Of a stretch of DNA of 64,000 nt, positions 47,592 to 59,500 are shown piece after piece. The translations under genes and the position numbers were made by a program. The stretch is taken from contig CAIIXF020000009.1 in NCBI GenBank assembly GCA_903813345.2, positions 3,844,001-3,908,000 on the forward strand. The letters run 5' to 3'. The stretch is from Owenia fusiformis. Its lineage: Eukaryota > Annelida > Polychaeta > Sabellida > Oweniidae. Positions within the stretch are counted from its first letter, which is position 1; each line of letters opens with the position of its first letter. The notes under the pieces are model-generated. The model was not told the origin of the DNA and did no database searches. It worked only from the letters and a program-made list of their open reading frames with translations.

Positions 47592-50500
47592 ATGGTAAGT
47601 TTGCAAATTTTAACTTTAATCATGCCCTGAGAAAATGATATATTATATTTTAATAATTATTATTTAAGTGCGAATAACTTTTTGTAAGCCTGCAATCAAA
47701 GCTAAAAATAAGCAATCATTCGCATGTTCATTAGAAAAATATAGCCTACATATACTGCCTACATAATAGCCTACGCATACTTTAATTAGGGCGCACTTTA
47801 TTTTATCACACCATAATTGCAATGGCAAGGTGCTCTGAAAGTCCAAGTTCAAATGGCAATCAAAAGAGAGAACAAAAAATCAAAAAATATGAACTTGCAA
47901 AACTAAAACAATAAAATATTTCCAGTCTCATAAGAGAAGGGTCTATGTAAGATAAATAGGCTTTTAATTATGAATACGTACTCATTTGCCTAACTTTTTT
48001 TTTCAGCCTCTCTTCAACGTTTCCGGATCCCAATACCTTGGTAAGTAGATTCTTAAATATTTGGTCTTTTTCAATAACCTTTATATATTTTATTTCCTAG
48101 GAGTATTAATTCAGACATAGGATCACGGTTATCAAATATTCCAAAGTTACGCTTCTTTTAATTACGATCATTCGTATCATTTTCAGCTTTATTCGAGTCT
48201 AGTGTCATTTATACAGTTTTTGCAATTTGTTCTTTATTGTTCATCTAACACTTCTTCGAAAGTTATTGTCCATTTTTAATAATAGACAATGGTCTTCCTT
48301 TTGTAATTATGTCACGACAGATTCATCAAATATTGGGGAAGTTAAGTACATGTACATGTTTTTAAAAGATTCTGTACCCGAGCGTGTAATCTTTCGACCC
48401 CCGGGGATTACCGTCCCGCTCTCAATGGACCTAATTACAATTATTTTCAGTATACCTTTATACTCAATCGGCCAAGTATAAAGTACAAATGGGAGAACTA
48501 CATGTAATTATCAACACATAGGACCATAAACCCGCACGTTCAAGTTTTTGAAAAAGGCGCATCTAAACCTCCCTATTAATAGCACTTCTTCACATATTTG
48601 AATAGAATGCAGAGTTCAAAATCAAAATAATTTGTTAAATTATGTTGAATGAAATTCCCCATGTTTTTCTAATTTTGCTGAATGTGCAAAGCTGAATGAA
48701 CCTAAGCAAACTATACTCATTAAACACCGTATTTTAGGTCTGTTGAAATTCTTCAACAGCTACCAAAGGAACAACGTGCTTGGCAAGCAAGAGTTGAGAG
48801 CCATCCTCAGTCGTAGAGACATTACCCCAACCGACAGTGAGCTCCAGCAGATGATTGACAGTATCAGTGTTGAATGTAAGCGTACAATTATATACACTCT
48901 CGATAAGTTTGGCAATATTTAAAGGACCAATAACATTCAATTTTATATGTACACACCCTCGAAACGTTTGGCAATTAAAGGACCAATAACATTCAATTTT
49001 ATATGTACACACCCTCGAAAGGTTTGGCAATTAAAGGACCAATAACATTCAATTTTATATGTACACACCCTCGAAAGGTTTGGCAATTAAAGGACCAATA
49101 GCATTCAGGTATACATAAACAAACCCTAGACACGTTTAGCAACCAGTGGACCAATTAGCGTGTCAAAACCTGTTTATTTTTTAATAAAATATCAAAATTA
49201 ATAGAGTTAATAGGGGACTACCTGTTGCCAAATATTTGTAGGGAGGGGGTTGGGTTTTTCTTTAATACATTAATCTGTTCAATTTAATATGAATTTGAGT
49301 GGGACTAGGGGATATAATGTATGTATGGGTGTACACTAGTCTTCTTCAAAACGGTTGTTCTTTGAATTCTCTTGACTTGACTTATCTTGACTCGATAAAT
49401 TACACATAGTACGAACTTGACTTATGTGTTTAATCAATTGATTTTAATTGTTGGACTGCAGTTTTGTTTTTATGATAATTTCAATTTTTTCCGTTCACAC
49501 CAATTAAAGTCATGGTCTTTTTATTGGGTCTGTCGGTCAGAATATTCTAATCGTAAGTATATGTTAATTACAGCGTCTGGCATCAACTTCCAAGCGTTTG
49601 CTGACTACATCAGCGAGTTCCCAGGACTCCGTGACCAGGACAGGGACTTCTCCGCCGCTTTTAACATCTTTGACCGTTCTGGCACAGGAGAGCTTTCCCG
49701 TGAAGACCTCGGCTTCGTTATTGGAAAGATGGGCCAGAAAGGCACTGATGTAGATGCAATCCTTGAAGCCTGTGACAAAAATAAAGACGGAAAGATCCAA
49801 TATGATGGTATGTAGATTTTTATCATATTACCCTGGAATAAAATTCATATTGAAAATCAAGCATGAAATAACCTATATATATAGCATATAGTCTATCTAA
49901 GAAAAACTGAATACAGGGGCGTTGCCAGGATTTAACATTTGAATAATTTATGCAAAAATTGACCTCATTCGACTTCCTATGCAGGATTTCTATTGAAAAA
50001 TGTTTGCACTATTATCTTTCTATAAAATTTTGGTAATCTAGGAACGCAGCCTAGCAACGCCCATGGAATGCAATTTTATTCAGAAGATAGCAACATAGTT
50101 TTTTTCTTTACATTTAATCATGACCCATCGAAATATGACGTTGAATTGTAAATGCTGGAATAAACTTATTTATCCTATGCCAAGTAGAGTTTTAGGGAGA
50201 TAAGTTGGTAAGACATATCCGGTATCCTGATTTTGAGGTTTCCATATCCAGAACCTCCATATCTCCCGCTTCGGTGCATATCTTCCCGCTTCGGTGCATA
50301 TCTTCCCGCTTCCGGTAAGTAGTGGAAATGCAATAAAATGACTTTGCATAAGAATGATTTGATTGTTTTTACACCTTGTACTATTGAAATGGCCATATGC
50401 ACCTGAAACTCTACTTTGAAACTCTACTTGGTATAGGATAAAGCAGTTATGTACGGTCGGTTTGGATATTGGGTTCATCCCTCGTGAGATATGCACATCT

Positions 50501-51137
50501 ACCTTCGGTCCCTATGGTCCCTCAGGTAGATATGTATATCTCCCTCTGGATAAACCCCATATCCAAAACCTCCCAGTACATAACCCTTATTTATTTTGTT
50601 GATATCTCGTTGTCTTATGGAGATTTCACATGTGCTCCAAGTCTTATTCTCTTGCAACTTGTAGGTTTAGTTTCATGATATGATTCGAGCGTGTTCATTG
50701 ATGTGTTTATTTGCTTAACAACATCGATCATGTAATATCATCCAAAATTTCAATAACCGGTTTATCTCAATCAACGTAGATTTCATCAACAAGTTGGTAA
50801 AAATTAAATAATGCATGTATTAGCCTATTTTTTAATGAAACCATCAAACTGGAAACATTGAAAACATTTCTGACTGACCGTATAAAGAGAACATTTAGTG
50901 CGTTTTATTAGCTGGTGATTACATCATTTGTGTACCAAGTTCAACTTATAAATGTGGTCATCCAGGGTTGTTTCGTTGTAAGAATAAACCAGTGCCAAAA
51001 AGGGGAAAAACAAATTGACATAATAAAACACAACAAGAAAATGTTCAACTTAAGCATTACTTCAATGACAAACTAATCCGTATGTTATGTGACATGTATT
51101 TTCAGAGTTCATTGAGGTTATGAAGAAACAACTTTAG
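47592..51137 (+). CDS. calmodulin-like EF-hand protein, gene 1, complete, 5 exons
   Basis: Plus-strand exons: 47592-47594 (ATG only), 48007-48040, 48738-48875, 49574-49807 and 51106-51137. GT..AG junctions join to 146 residues plus TAG. An intron directly after the ATG is also known in calmodulin genes. The protein has calmodulin topology with four EF-hand positions. The first (near FFNSYQRNNVLGKQEL) and second (SVESSGINFQAF) loops lack the acidic calcium ligands and are degenerate. The third loop reads DRSGTGELSRED, with aspartate at position 12 instead of glutamate. The fourth reads DKNKDGKIQYDE, a canonical loop completed by the last splice junction. So perhaps one or two sites bind calcium. 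It could serve as a light-chain or troponin-C-like subunit; I cannot name an orthologue. AATAAA occurs twice after the stop. Confidence 0.9.
48900..49112. repeat. 56-bp tandem repeat in intron 3 of EF-hand gene 1, about 4 copies
   Basis: About four copies of a unit containing 'tttggcaattaaaggaccaa' and 'gtacacaccctcgaaaggtt'. EF-hand gene 2 has only about one copy at the same place (58190-58250), so the expansion followed the gene duplication. Confidence 0.85.
49915..50063. mobile_element. short MITE in intron 4 of EF-hand gene 1
   Basis: CAGGGGCGTTGCCAGG at the left end pairs with CCTAGCAACGCCC at the right end. About 150 bp with no coding potential. The ends resemble hAT-type MITEs, but no exact 8-bp duplication is visible. 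Confidence 0.5.
50171..50590. repeat. double-hairpin dispersed repeat, copy B
   Basis: Module 1 runs from 'tatcctatgccaagtagag' to 'ctctacttggtataggata' (50171-50440) and contains three tandem copies of 'catatcttcccgcttc' type sequence. Module 2 (to about 50590) is a palindrome with 'ggtttggatat..ggg' arms around 'ttcggtccctatggtccctc'. Order and junction match copy A at 6199-6480. It lies in intron 4 of EF-hand gene 1. Confidence 0.65.
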
Positions 51138-51373
51138 ATGGCATAATGTTACACCGCTGACACTACGGACTCTACGCCAATATGTATATTTGACATCATG
51201 TTACTGAATATATAGTTTTGGAAAGGACACTCTTATTGAAATTAAAAGATCAATTCGTGCTTCACATATGTAAAAAATGAAGTGAAATTATGCCGAGACA
51301 TTCTTCTAAACTCTAACATAGTTTTAGTTACTATGTCAAATGTGACATGTGTGTAAAGAAAATTGTTATGTTG

Positions 51374-51395
51374 AATAAAATGTTATTTTAATAAA
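51374..51395 (+). other. poly(A) signals of EF-hand gene 1
   Basis: Two AATAAA hexamers (51374-51379 and 51390-51395) within a 16-bp direct duplication 'aataaaatgttatttt', about 240 bases after the stop codon. Confidence 0.7.
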
Positions 51396-51662
51396 ATGTT
51401 ATTTTCCACTTGGGATTTTTAGTAATTATGTTATGTGCATAGTACTTAGTGTATTACAACAGGGCCTTCCACTCCAAAGGTTTGGCAGTTGATAAGTATC
51501 ATTTTGCACCACAAAACCCTTTTTAGGCTAACATGTATGCTTGGCAATGCTAATACATCATTTGTCATATATTTCTCCGATACATTTGTCATACATTTCT
51601 CTGATACATTTATCATCATACATTTGTAACAGAAAAACAAAATTAATTTCAAACATGAAACA

Positions 51663-52522
51663 CACTGGTGATCCACTCGATTACGCTGGTTACCAAAACG
51701 GTTCGTTTTGGTAACAAAATGTCGGAACGTCGAAGGTACGATTTTTCCTTATTTCACGCGTTGTAGGTAGAATCTCCAAGACGTTTTTTCTCACAAACGT
51801 ATATCAGTATCATATGTTTTAGAAAATGTTCATGTTTGCGAAAAATAGCTCAGAAGACAACAGGATCGTCGATTTAATTCCTCACTTAAGGTACATAAAC
51901 GGTTTTGGTTAAAAGTGCAGATCTTAACAGTTTTTCGAAAAACCGTTTATGTAACTTAAGTGAAGTATTAAATCGACAATTATGTTGTCTTCTGAACTAT
52001 TTGTTCGCACATATGTACATTTTCTTAAACATATGATACTGACACTCTTAAAAATTATTACTTGGATTTCCTTATATTGAGAAATTGTACTACTCATTTT
52101 AAGTCAAAAAATACTTAAATAATCTTGAACTACTGAATAATTTTTAAGTAATTTTTAAGTAATTCATTTATGGTGAATTTACTAATGCAAGGAGAGAAAT
52201 TGAAACACTTACTGTAGTAATTATAATACTCATTTACATAATTAAGCAATTAAAAAACTCAAAATGACAATATAAGTTAAACCTAAGTAAAATGAAGTAA
52301 AACTAAGTATTTAACTTTAAGTAATTTTTATACTTGAGAAATACTTGGGAAATACTCAAGTAATTCATTTTTAAGAGTGGATACATGTAAAAAATGTCGT
52401 GGGAATTCTGCCTACAACGTTTGAAATAAGGAAAAGAGAAAAATCGTACCTTCGACGTTCCGACATTTTGTTACCAAAACGAACCGTTTCGGTAACCAGC
52501 GTAGTCGAGTGGATCACCAGTG
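51663..52522. mobile_element. fold-back element with CAC..GTG ends and 5-bp target duplication
   Basis: The left end CACTGGTGATCCACTCGA and the right end are exact complements; arms continue through 'accaaaacg.ttcg' and 'aatgtcggaacgtcgaaggt' for about 220 bp, then to a centre near 51925. AAACA flanks both sides (51658-51662 and 52523-52527). The right arm is split by the element at 52043-52379. It is nonautonomous. The CAC ends and 5-bp duplication parallel the element at 43456. Confidence 0.8.
52043..52379. mobile_element. nested MITE with CACTCTTAAAAAT ends
   Basis: CACTCTTAAAAAT at 52043 is mirrored by ATTTTTAAGAGTG ending at 52379, with further pairing of 'ttacttg' phrases. It interrupts the right arm of the surrounding fold-back, whose left arm shows the unsplit sequence (catatgatactgatatacg). 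No clear target duplication is seen. Confidence 0.7.
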
Positions 52523-52869
52523 AAACAGACATTAACATGTTATCCAAATTGCGACTTCCGCTTACTACACTTATCAAGGGGATGCAACCAGTTCTGCCAT
52601 CAGTGATGAACACTCAAAACAAAACTGAGTTAATGCCTTAAAAGTTTGCTGTTTTGCAACAAAAAATGTGCCTCGTTTCATCAAATAATATCCAGAAATG
52701 TCAGCAACACACGTCATCCATCCCACATAAAGAAATCTGCCTAATTCTTACTCTAAAACTACGTGTAATACGATATCTATTCTAAAGCTGAAGATCCTTT
52801 AATGGTTTTATGAGCTTATTTGTTACTTGCTAGTACACGTGAACAGGTCTACACGCTAATATTTGGTGG

Positions 52870-53088
52870 ATTTACACTAGCGCGCTAAGACGTCTTAGCT
52901 AAAACGTTTTAGCGTTAAAACGTTTTACAAATGTAATTTTTTCATTTTACATGTATACCTACATAGGAAAACAGGTGTTAACTCGATCCTATTTCCTAAG
53001 ACGTCTTGAAAATGGTAATGTAAACTCAGCTTAATTTTTCTAAAACGTTTTAGCCAAAACGTCTTGGAATGCTGCGCGTAGTGTAAAT
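52870..53088. mobile_element. MITE with ATTTACACTA ends and AACGTTTT-rich arms
   Basis: ATTTACACTAGCGCGC at the left is mirrored by GCGCGTAGTGTAAAT at the right. Both arms carry 'taaaacgttttagc' and 'aagacgtctt' palindromes, giving multiple AACGTT and GACGTC sites in about 220 bp. Confidence 0.65.
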
Positions 53089-53234
53089 TGGGCTATTATT
53101 TCTATACAAACACTTCAAATATTTTGAAACCACGTAATATCATAGCACGCCATAAACTGTTATTTCTACATTCTATCTCTCAATCTTTGTCTTAGTCATA
53201 TATAGTATTGCAAATATCACAATAAGATGGGTAC

Positions 53235-54700
53235 ATTAAAATTGCAATCAATATGTTAAATTGACCTATCAATGTATCCCTCACAATTTTATGATATCTC
53301 CCAAAAGATCTGTGATATGTCGTCAATTGGTGAAGTTATTTTAGGTTCATAGTACAAAAACTGGGGGCCTATGTTTGATTTTTCTCAAATAATAAAAATA
53401 TATACATATTATAGACAATTGAATGCATTATTTAGTTAACAAGGCATGATATGAGCCCAAAATATTCAAAAATTGAATTCTAAAAACATCGTTATTTTGA
53501 TGATGAATGTAGTGATGGATCATTGCTAGATCTTATTCTAAGCACCATTTTGAGGCCAATGGACGAAATTGTGCCCTGAGAAAAGGTTCGACCTTGAAAC
53601 TCTGCATCGTATTCTTGTCGAGTGTTCATTTTTTGCACACGACTACCTTACCGAATTTTCAATTACTGAACCTAACCCCCCTATCACACCAAACTAGTTC
53701 TTACCCGTTCTTGCCAGTCCTACGAAAATGTCGTAAAACGGGCTCAATCTGGCTGCGGTCGGGATATATGTCTAAAATAATTAGCTACTTCGTTCATAAA
53801 CAGTCTTCAATACGTCCATCTCATTCGCAGTTCGTTCAAGTCGCACCACGTCGGTGTGCAACGTAGTATAAACCGTCCCTTAGTCTAGAAGGTCATCATG
53901 ACCTGATTACAGAACGGTATGGTCGCCATCGAATTTTGAATCGATTCAAAATTCTAAACCACATACCCCGTCCGGGAAAGTCCATGAAGTTCGTAAACAG
54001 ACCGTAGAACGTTGTAGCTACGTTCATTCAGTTCGCACACAGTTTAAAACCGATTCGGCAACGTTTTGACGACCAAAAATAATTTTGAGCATGCTCTAAG
54101 TGGGACCTACTCGTTCTAGTAGTTACATGAAGTTTGTAAACAGATCCCAAACGGTTCTAAGTGGGTTCTTGGTACGTCAAATCCGTTCGTGCACAGTTTA
54201 CGCCCGTTTTCGAGAACGTAGTAAGAACTAGTTTGGTGTGATAGTAGGGTTACAAACTAAAAATATTACAATTATAATAATAGGAAAATACTATTACAGG
54301 TAAACACAATGCGATGTCTAGGATCATGCTCCACCTATTGGTTCTATACATCCAAACAAATAAGTTATCAAAGGCAGAATCTGATCTATAGGGGGTGACA
54401 AAATTACAAGCAACATGTATAATTGACCTACCAATCTATTCCTTACAATATCAAATACAATATCTCCAAAAGATTCACAATATGTTATAAATTGGTGAAG
54501 TTATTAATGATTCAAAGTGCTAAAAATGAATGAAAAATGTTTAAATTCTCCCAAATGATAAGAATGGTAACCATTCTAAAAAAAAAGTAATACATTATTG
54601 TAAAAATCTTTCGTTTTCCTCGAATAAAGTATGCATTTTTGTGAGTTTTAGAGAATAGACATGACAAGGAATGACATGAGTCAAAAATATTCTAAAATTG
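53235..54700. repeat. direct repeats of about 230 bp flanking a MITE
   Basis: About 53235-53470 and 54400-54700 share order and wording, for example 'aattgacctatcaat'/'aattgacctaccaat', 'tctccaaaagatt' and 'aaattggtgaagttatt'. They look like two diverged copies of one repeat, 1.16 kb apart, with the CTATCACACC element between them. Confidence 0.5.
53675..54251. mobile_element. MITE with CTATCACACCAAACTAG ends
   Basis: Left 'ctatcacaccaaactagttc' and right 'gaactagtttggtgtgatag' are perfect complements over 20 bp, with weaker pairing beyond. The interior is unusually rich in CG dinucleotides (cgttcg, cgtacg-like phrases) compared with its surroundings. No target duplication is certain. Confidence 0.7.
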
Positions 54701-54904
54701 AAACAATCTTTGCTTAGCCTGCTCGCTGTATCCGATTCTCTCTTTAAGTTTAGGCTGATATAAAGATGATAGACGGGTTGATTACACTGCCATCTTTCAT
54801 GAATCTTCTTTACCCATTCAGTGAACAATAGATTTTGCAACTCACTTAATAGCAAAGACGTCTATCTCTGAGGTAGACGTCGTCCTTGCTTATAGCATGT
54901 TTAT

Positions 54905-55102
54905 TATTCCCGAATAACGTATAACTTATGGAGCGGTTGATTACGTTATCATTTATTGCGCAGCTCTATACGTCCATAAGTATGATATTCTCACGTATAG
55001 ACGACCATTTATAAGAATATCAAACTAACGGGCGAACACAAAGCTGCGCAATAAAAGAGGACGTAGTCATCGCTATATAAATTATACATTGTATGGGAAT
55101 AA
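54905..55102. mobile_element. palindromic MITE with TTATTCCC ends
   Basis: The left arm 'ttattcccgaataacgtata' pairs with the right 'ttgtatgggaataa', and inner 'ttattgcgcagct' pairs with 'agctgcgcaataa'. About 200 bp, noncoding. Confidence 0.6.
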
Positions 55103-55160
55103 AAAATATGCTATAAATGAGTTTCAAAATCTCTCTCATGATTTCTAAATGTTAATGATA

Positions 55161-55889
55161 GGGTGTGTAGACGTTAATTACGCTCGTGCAGATGTAAAAT
55201 TACGCGCGTGCAGACGTAAAATTATGCCTGTGTAGGCGTAAATTACGCCCGTGAATAAGGAAATTCTACGAACGTTCAAACAACATTTACGGGAGTAAAC
55301 TTATGGCGTTAAAATGATTAATTACGGGCGTTAAGACGATTATTTTACACGCGTTGAGAAACATCTTCACGCCCGTCGAGTTTATTTTTAGCGCCGTAAC
55401 AAATTTGGTATTAGGGAGATGTGTACTCTTTGGAATGTTAATGCAGTCCTCTTTAGAGTCACATGTTATTTTTTCAATACAAATAGTGCACCAAGATACC
55501 AAGAAAAGAAATACTGTTTCATAGCCAACAATTGCAATAGTTGGCACAATCATGAGTATGTTATTAACCTGCACCAGGATCTTGGAGTTGCACTTTTTGC
55601 TAGAATGCATCGTATTATTATGTAAGCAAGATGCTGATAGGTCCATAATTAACGGCGCTAAAATAAACTCGACGTTCGTATGTAGATGTTTCTCAACGCG
55701 TGTTGCATAATGTATTAACGCCTGCTATTAAACATTTTAACGCCGTTAGTTTACACCTGTCATGTATGTTTTTTAACGCGTATAGAATTCACTTCTTTAC
55801 GGGCGAAGTTAACGCCTACTCGGGCGTAAATTACGTCTGCACGGGCGTAATTGTGCGTCTGCATGGGCGTAATTAACGCCTACACACCC
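55161..55889. mobile_element. CG-rich fold-back built from short tandem units
   Basis: GGGTGTGTAG at the left end is mirrored by CTACACACCC at the right end. Each arm of about 230 bp is made of diverged units of about 20 bp with the theme 'acgggcgtaaattacgtctg', including 'aacgcg' and 'gggcgtta' variants. The centre (about 55390-55650) is ordinary AT-rich DNA with a 68-codon frame of no recognised family. The density of TTAACG, ACGCGT and CGGGCG is far above the surroundings. Confidence 0.75.
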
Positions 55890-56056
55890 GTAAACAACGC
55901 GTGCATACATCGGGTAGGTTGGCAGACCATAAAGTTATAGTGAGATATGTCTGTTAAATACAACAAAGAAAGCACTGCGTATTGTTATTTTCTTAGAACA
56001 TTGTGTTATAAAAGAATAATTCTACAGTCTGATACGCTGCTTCAAAGGCAAGCAGT

Positions 56057-56343
56057 TGAACCTGAAAATAAGAAAGCTAAAGACGATCATGCAATGAAAA
56101 ACATATTCATATTGCACACGAATGCCATAAACCTCTTATATCTTGATGCTTCTCGCCATGTTAAATCTGAAAAAATAACATGGCGGAATAACCTCAAATT
56201 AAAAGAGGGCACAGGCTTATTGCACTAAACAATGAATAATTTGAAATATACAAATGGCATTCGTGTGCAATATGAATATATTTTTTATATATGATTGCAC
56301 AATAGTCTTCAGATTTCTTATTTTTCAGGTTTACAACATCTTA
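56057..56343. mobile_element. palindromic MITE, copy 2 of the family at 20311
   Basis: Left 'tgaacctgaaaataagaaa' and 'catattcatattgcacacga' are mirrored on the right up to about 56340. The centre 'tcttatatcttgatgcttct' matches the 20311 copy. It ends about 15 bp before the conserved promoter block of EF-hand gene 2. Confidence 0.65.
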
Positions 56344-56505
56344 AACTATAAATACTATAATCAGCAAGTGAAGGCGATGCGATGACGTGTGTTCACCGAA
56401 TTACGCCATGTACACATGCGCATTGAAAATAATCCTAATCCTGGATTTCGCTCGTGCTTTATTACCTTCAGTCAATCGCAACACTTTGGACTACACTCAA
56501 GAATC

Positions 56506-59500
56506 ATGGTAAGTTTGCACAATGTTAACTTGGGTATTTGATAACTTAAATAATGTTTATAAATATAGTATACTATATTGAAGTACTTATTTGCATTAAC
56601 TCTTATTTTTCAGCCTCTTTACAACATATCTGGATCCCAATACCTTGGTAAGTAAGACTTTTAGTATTTTATGTTTTAATAAAAATCACGTTTTTGTATA
56701 TCAATCAGTCGTCCATTGCAGTTTTACTCGTTTCTACAGTAAGTTATTTATCAATGTACATGGAGTTTTGCAATTTGATCAAATTCATTGTTCATTAACA
56801 GTCACTGTCCAAATCTAGTAGTAGACAATGGTGTTCAACTATTTCTACTTCTACTATTTTTTCTGAATGTGAAAAACTGTATAGTGAACCATTTATTTAT
56901 CTAATTTTATTTAAGATCATGAGTACAGTTTATAGAAATACACTCCCCTCCATAAGTTTGGCAACCTTTTTTCCCCATTGAACTACGTGTTAAAGCCTCT
57001 TTACGTTTGAATTTTTATTTACTTAACCCGCGATGAAATAACTTATAATATTAATGGAAACGTAATTTGACTTTATTGCCAATACCTCCAAATTTTCTCA
57101 ATTTTTTTCCTCAATTACAATAGGTCGAAAATTGATGATAAATTTGATGAATTTTTGAAAATCGTCATTCCCATGTAATCCAATGGGAAATGGAGGGTTC
57201 GGGGCAAATCAGAAATCAGGATATCTTTTCAGTAAAAGATTCAGCAAAAAAAAATTTTATAAAGAAAATTGAATTGTCTAACTTTTTTGTACACTAAGTG
57301 TTTAATTTATTTGATGAATATTAAAGTTACAGCGTTTCAAAGTCATTTTTGAAAATAATTTTTCGCCTCCTGTGTTATTTCAATGGGAGAGTTTTTTTGA
57401 AAAAGAATTTTGACTTTAAAGCCCTATAACTTTGTTGAACCTGAAGAAACATATCAATTTTTTGTTAAATAAAGTTAGCGAATTCAATTGCCTGCCTAAC
57501 TCGTATTTTTTGCAAGGACTCGGATGGATGGATATTCTGTCATATGACTTGCGGCAAACCTACCATTTCCCATTGATTAACATGGGAATGTCGATTTTCA
57601 AAAATTCATCAAATTCATCATCAATTTTCGACCTATTGTAATTGAGGAAAAAAATTGAGAAAATTTGGAGGTATTGGAATTAAAGTTAAATTACGTTTCC
57701 ATCAATAGTATAAGTATTTTCATCGCAGGCTAAGTAAATAAAAATTCAAAGGTAAAGAGGCTTTAACACGTAGTTCAATGGGGGAAAAAAGGTTTCCAAA
57801 CCTATGGAGGGGAGTGTACATTAAAATACTACAATAAAACAATAGCCCCACAACCATGACAACGACCTATAAACACTAGACTAGTGGAAAATTCAATAAA
57901 TAGAAAGCTAGTCATACAGTACATGAAATGAATGTATATTTTTGATTTAGTATATGCAAATTAAAAATATCGATGAATGAAAAATTAAAGTCATTTTCTC
58001 TTCCATACTAATAATACACCGTATTTTAGGTCTGTTGAAATTTTTCAACAGCTACCAAAGGAACAACGTGCTTGGCAAGCAAGAGTTGAGAGCCATCCTC
58101 AGTCGTAGAGACATCAAACCAACCGACACTGAGCTCCAGCAGATGATTGACAGTATCAGTGTTGAATGTAAGCATACAATCAGACACACCCTCGATAAGT
58201 TTGACAATTAAAGGACCAATATCAATTTCATGCATGTACAAACCCTAGATAGTAGATTTTGGCACCCAATAGCATTCAGTTATACATGTAACACCTTAGC
58301 TTGTATACGCGAATGCAACTAACGGCTACCGGCTATCGGGTCCAGTGGTGGATCCCGCCCCTTCCTATAGTGGGCCCAGAAGAAAATTTTAATTTCTGGG
58401 CCCAACATTTTGCAGGGTCTTAAAATGGGCCTTTTCGGGCATAATTTGGCCTTTATAGGCCTTTTTGGGCCAATTTATCAAAATATATTGTATTGGCCTT
58501 AATTTTTCAAAAGGGTCCAATTTTTTTGGTTTAGGGGCCCAAACTATTTTTAAAGACAACCGCCTTGTTAATTGCTGAATCCGCCACTGGGGTTGATTGC
58601 AGTTTGATGCCAAACAAACTCATTTAAATATGAATATTACCTACAGTGCTTCCCGTTATAGCTGCAACCACTTGTTTCAAACCCGGTCGCTGGCCAAAAT
58701 AACGGGCTAATCTGCCTATTTAGCAGCATGTAGCATTGCCCTATGTTCTGTTTGCCAAATCGACTGAGCGGCTTTATTGGAATCGATCCTTTCATTAAAA
58801 AGTCATGTTATCATTGATCAATGTTCGTCGACTGGCGGGTTGTTCGTAATTATAACTTTAAAATGACAGGTTAAGGCTCAGCTGGAAAGTAACATTTTGG
58901 TAAAAAATTGCTATACCTGCACATGTTATTTTCTGGTACAAAATTAAGTATGAAGGCATGTGTGTATTTCCTTGCTTTTTCAGGAAAGTATCATTACACT
59001 GTGTACTTTAGTAAACCTGGACATGGGTCAATGGTAGTTCCTGTGTTGTCTGGAAACTTTGAAAGAAAATATGGAAAATAACAAGTGTGAAATATCAGAA
59101 GGTGCAGGTATAGCAATTTTTACCAAAATGTTATTTTCCAGCTATACCTTAATATATCAGCATTATAAACCATGACATCTCATTTCTTCTCAGCCCTGAG
59201 ATGCCATGATATAATGAGCTTGATTTGGCGATCCAGGAGAGCCCAAAATTGAGGATTTTCGAGACCTTTCATCATAGCTCATATTTCATCCAACTGGGGT
59301 AATTAAACTTGCAATTTGTGTACCTGTGGCTGTTCCAATATCTGCTGTTAAAGGTATAACAATTTTTGCAGAGAGGCCATTCAACGATCATGGACCAGTG
59401 TCAAAATATATTCAAGTTTGGATATGTCATCAAGACTAACATATATTTTTATTATCTCGATAGAAACTCGCTGGATTAACACTATTTCAGCTGATATTCC

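Noticed and set aside
49564-49826. Minus-strand frames opposite EF-hand exon 4 (also 60602-60865)
   Set aside because: They are shadows of the conserved plus-strand exon and recur in both paralogues for that reason.
52399-52641. 80-codon frame over the right end of the CAC-ended fold-back
   Set aside because: It crosses the element boundary, and the opposite strand is equally open; it follows from the arm sequence, not from a gene.
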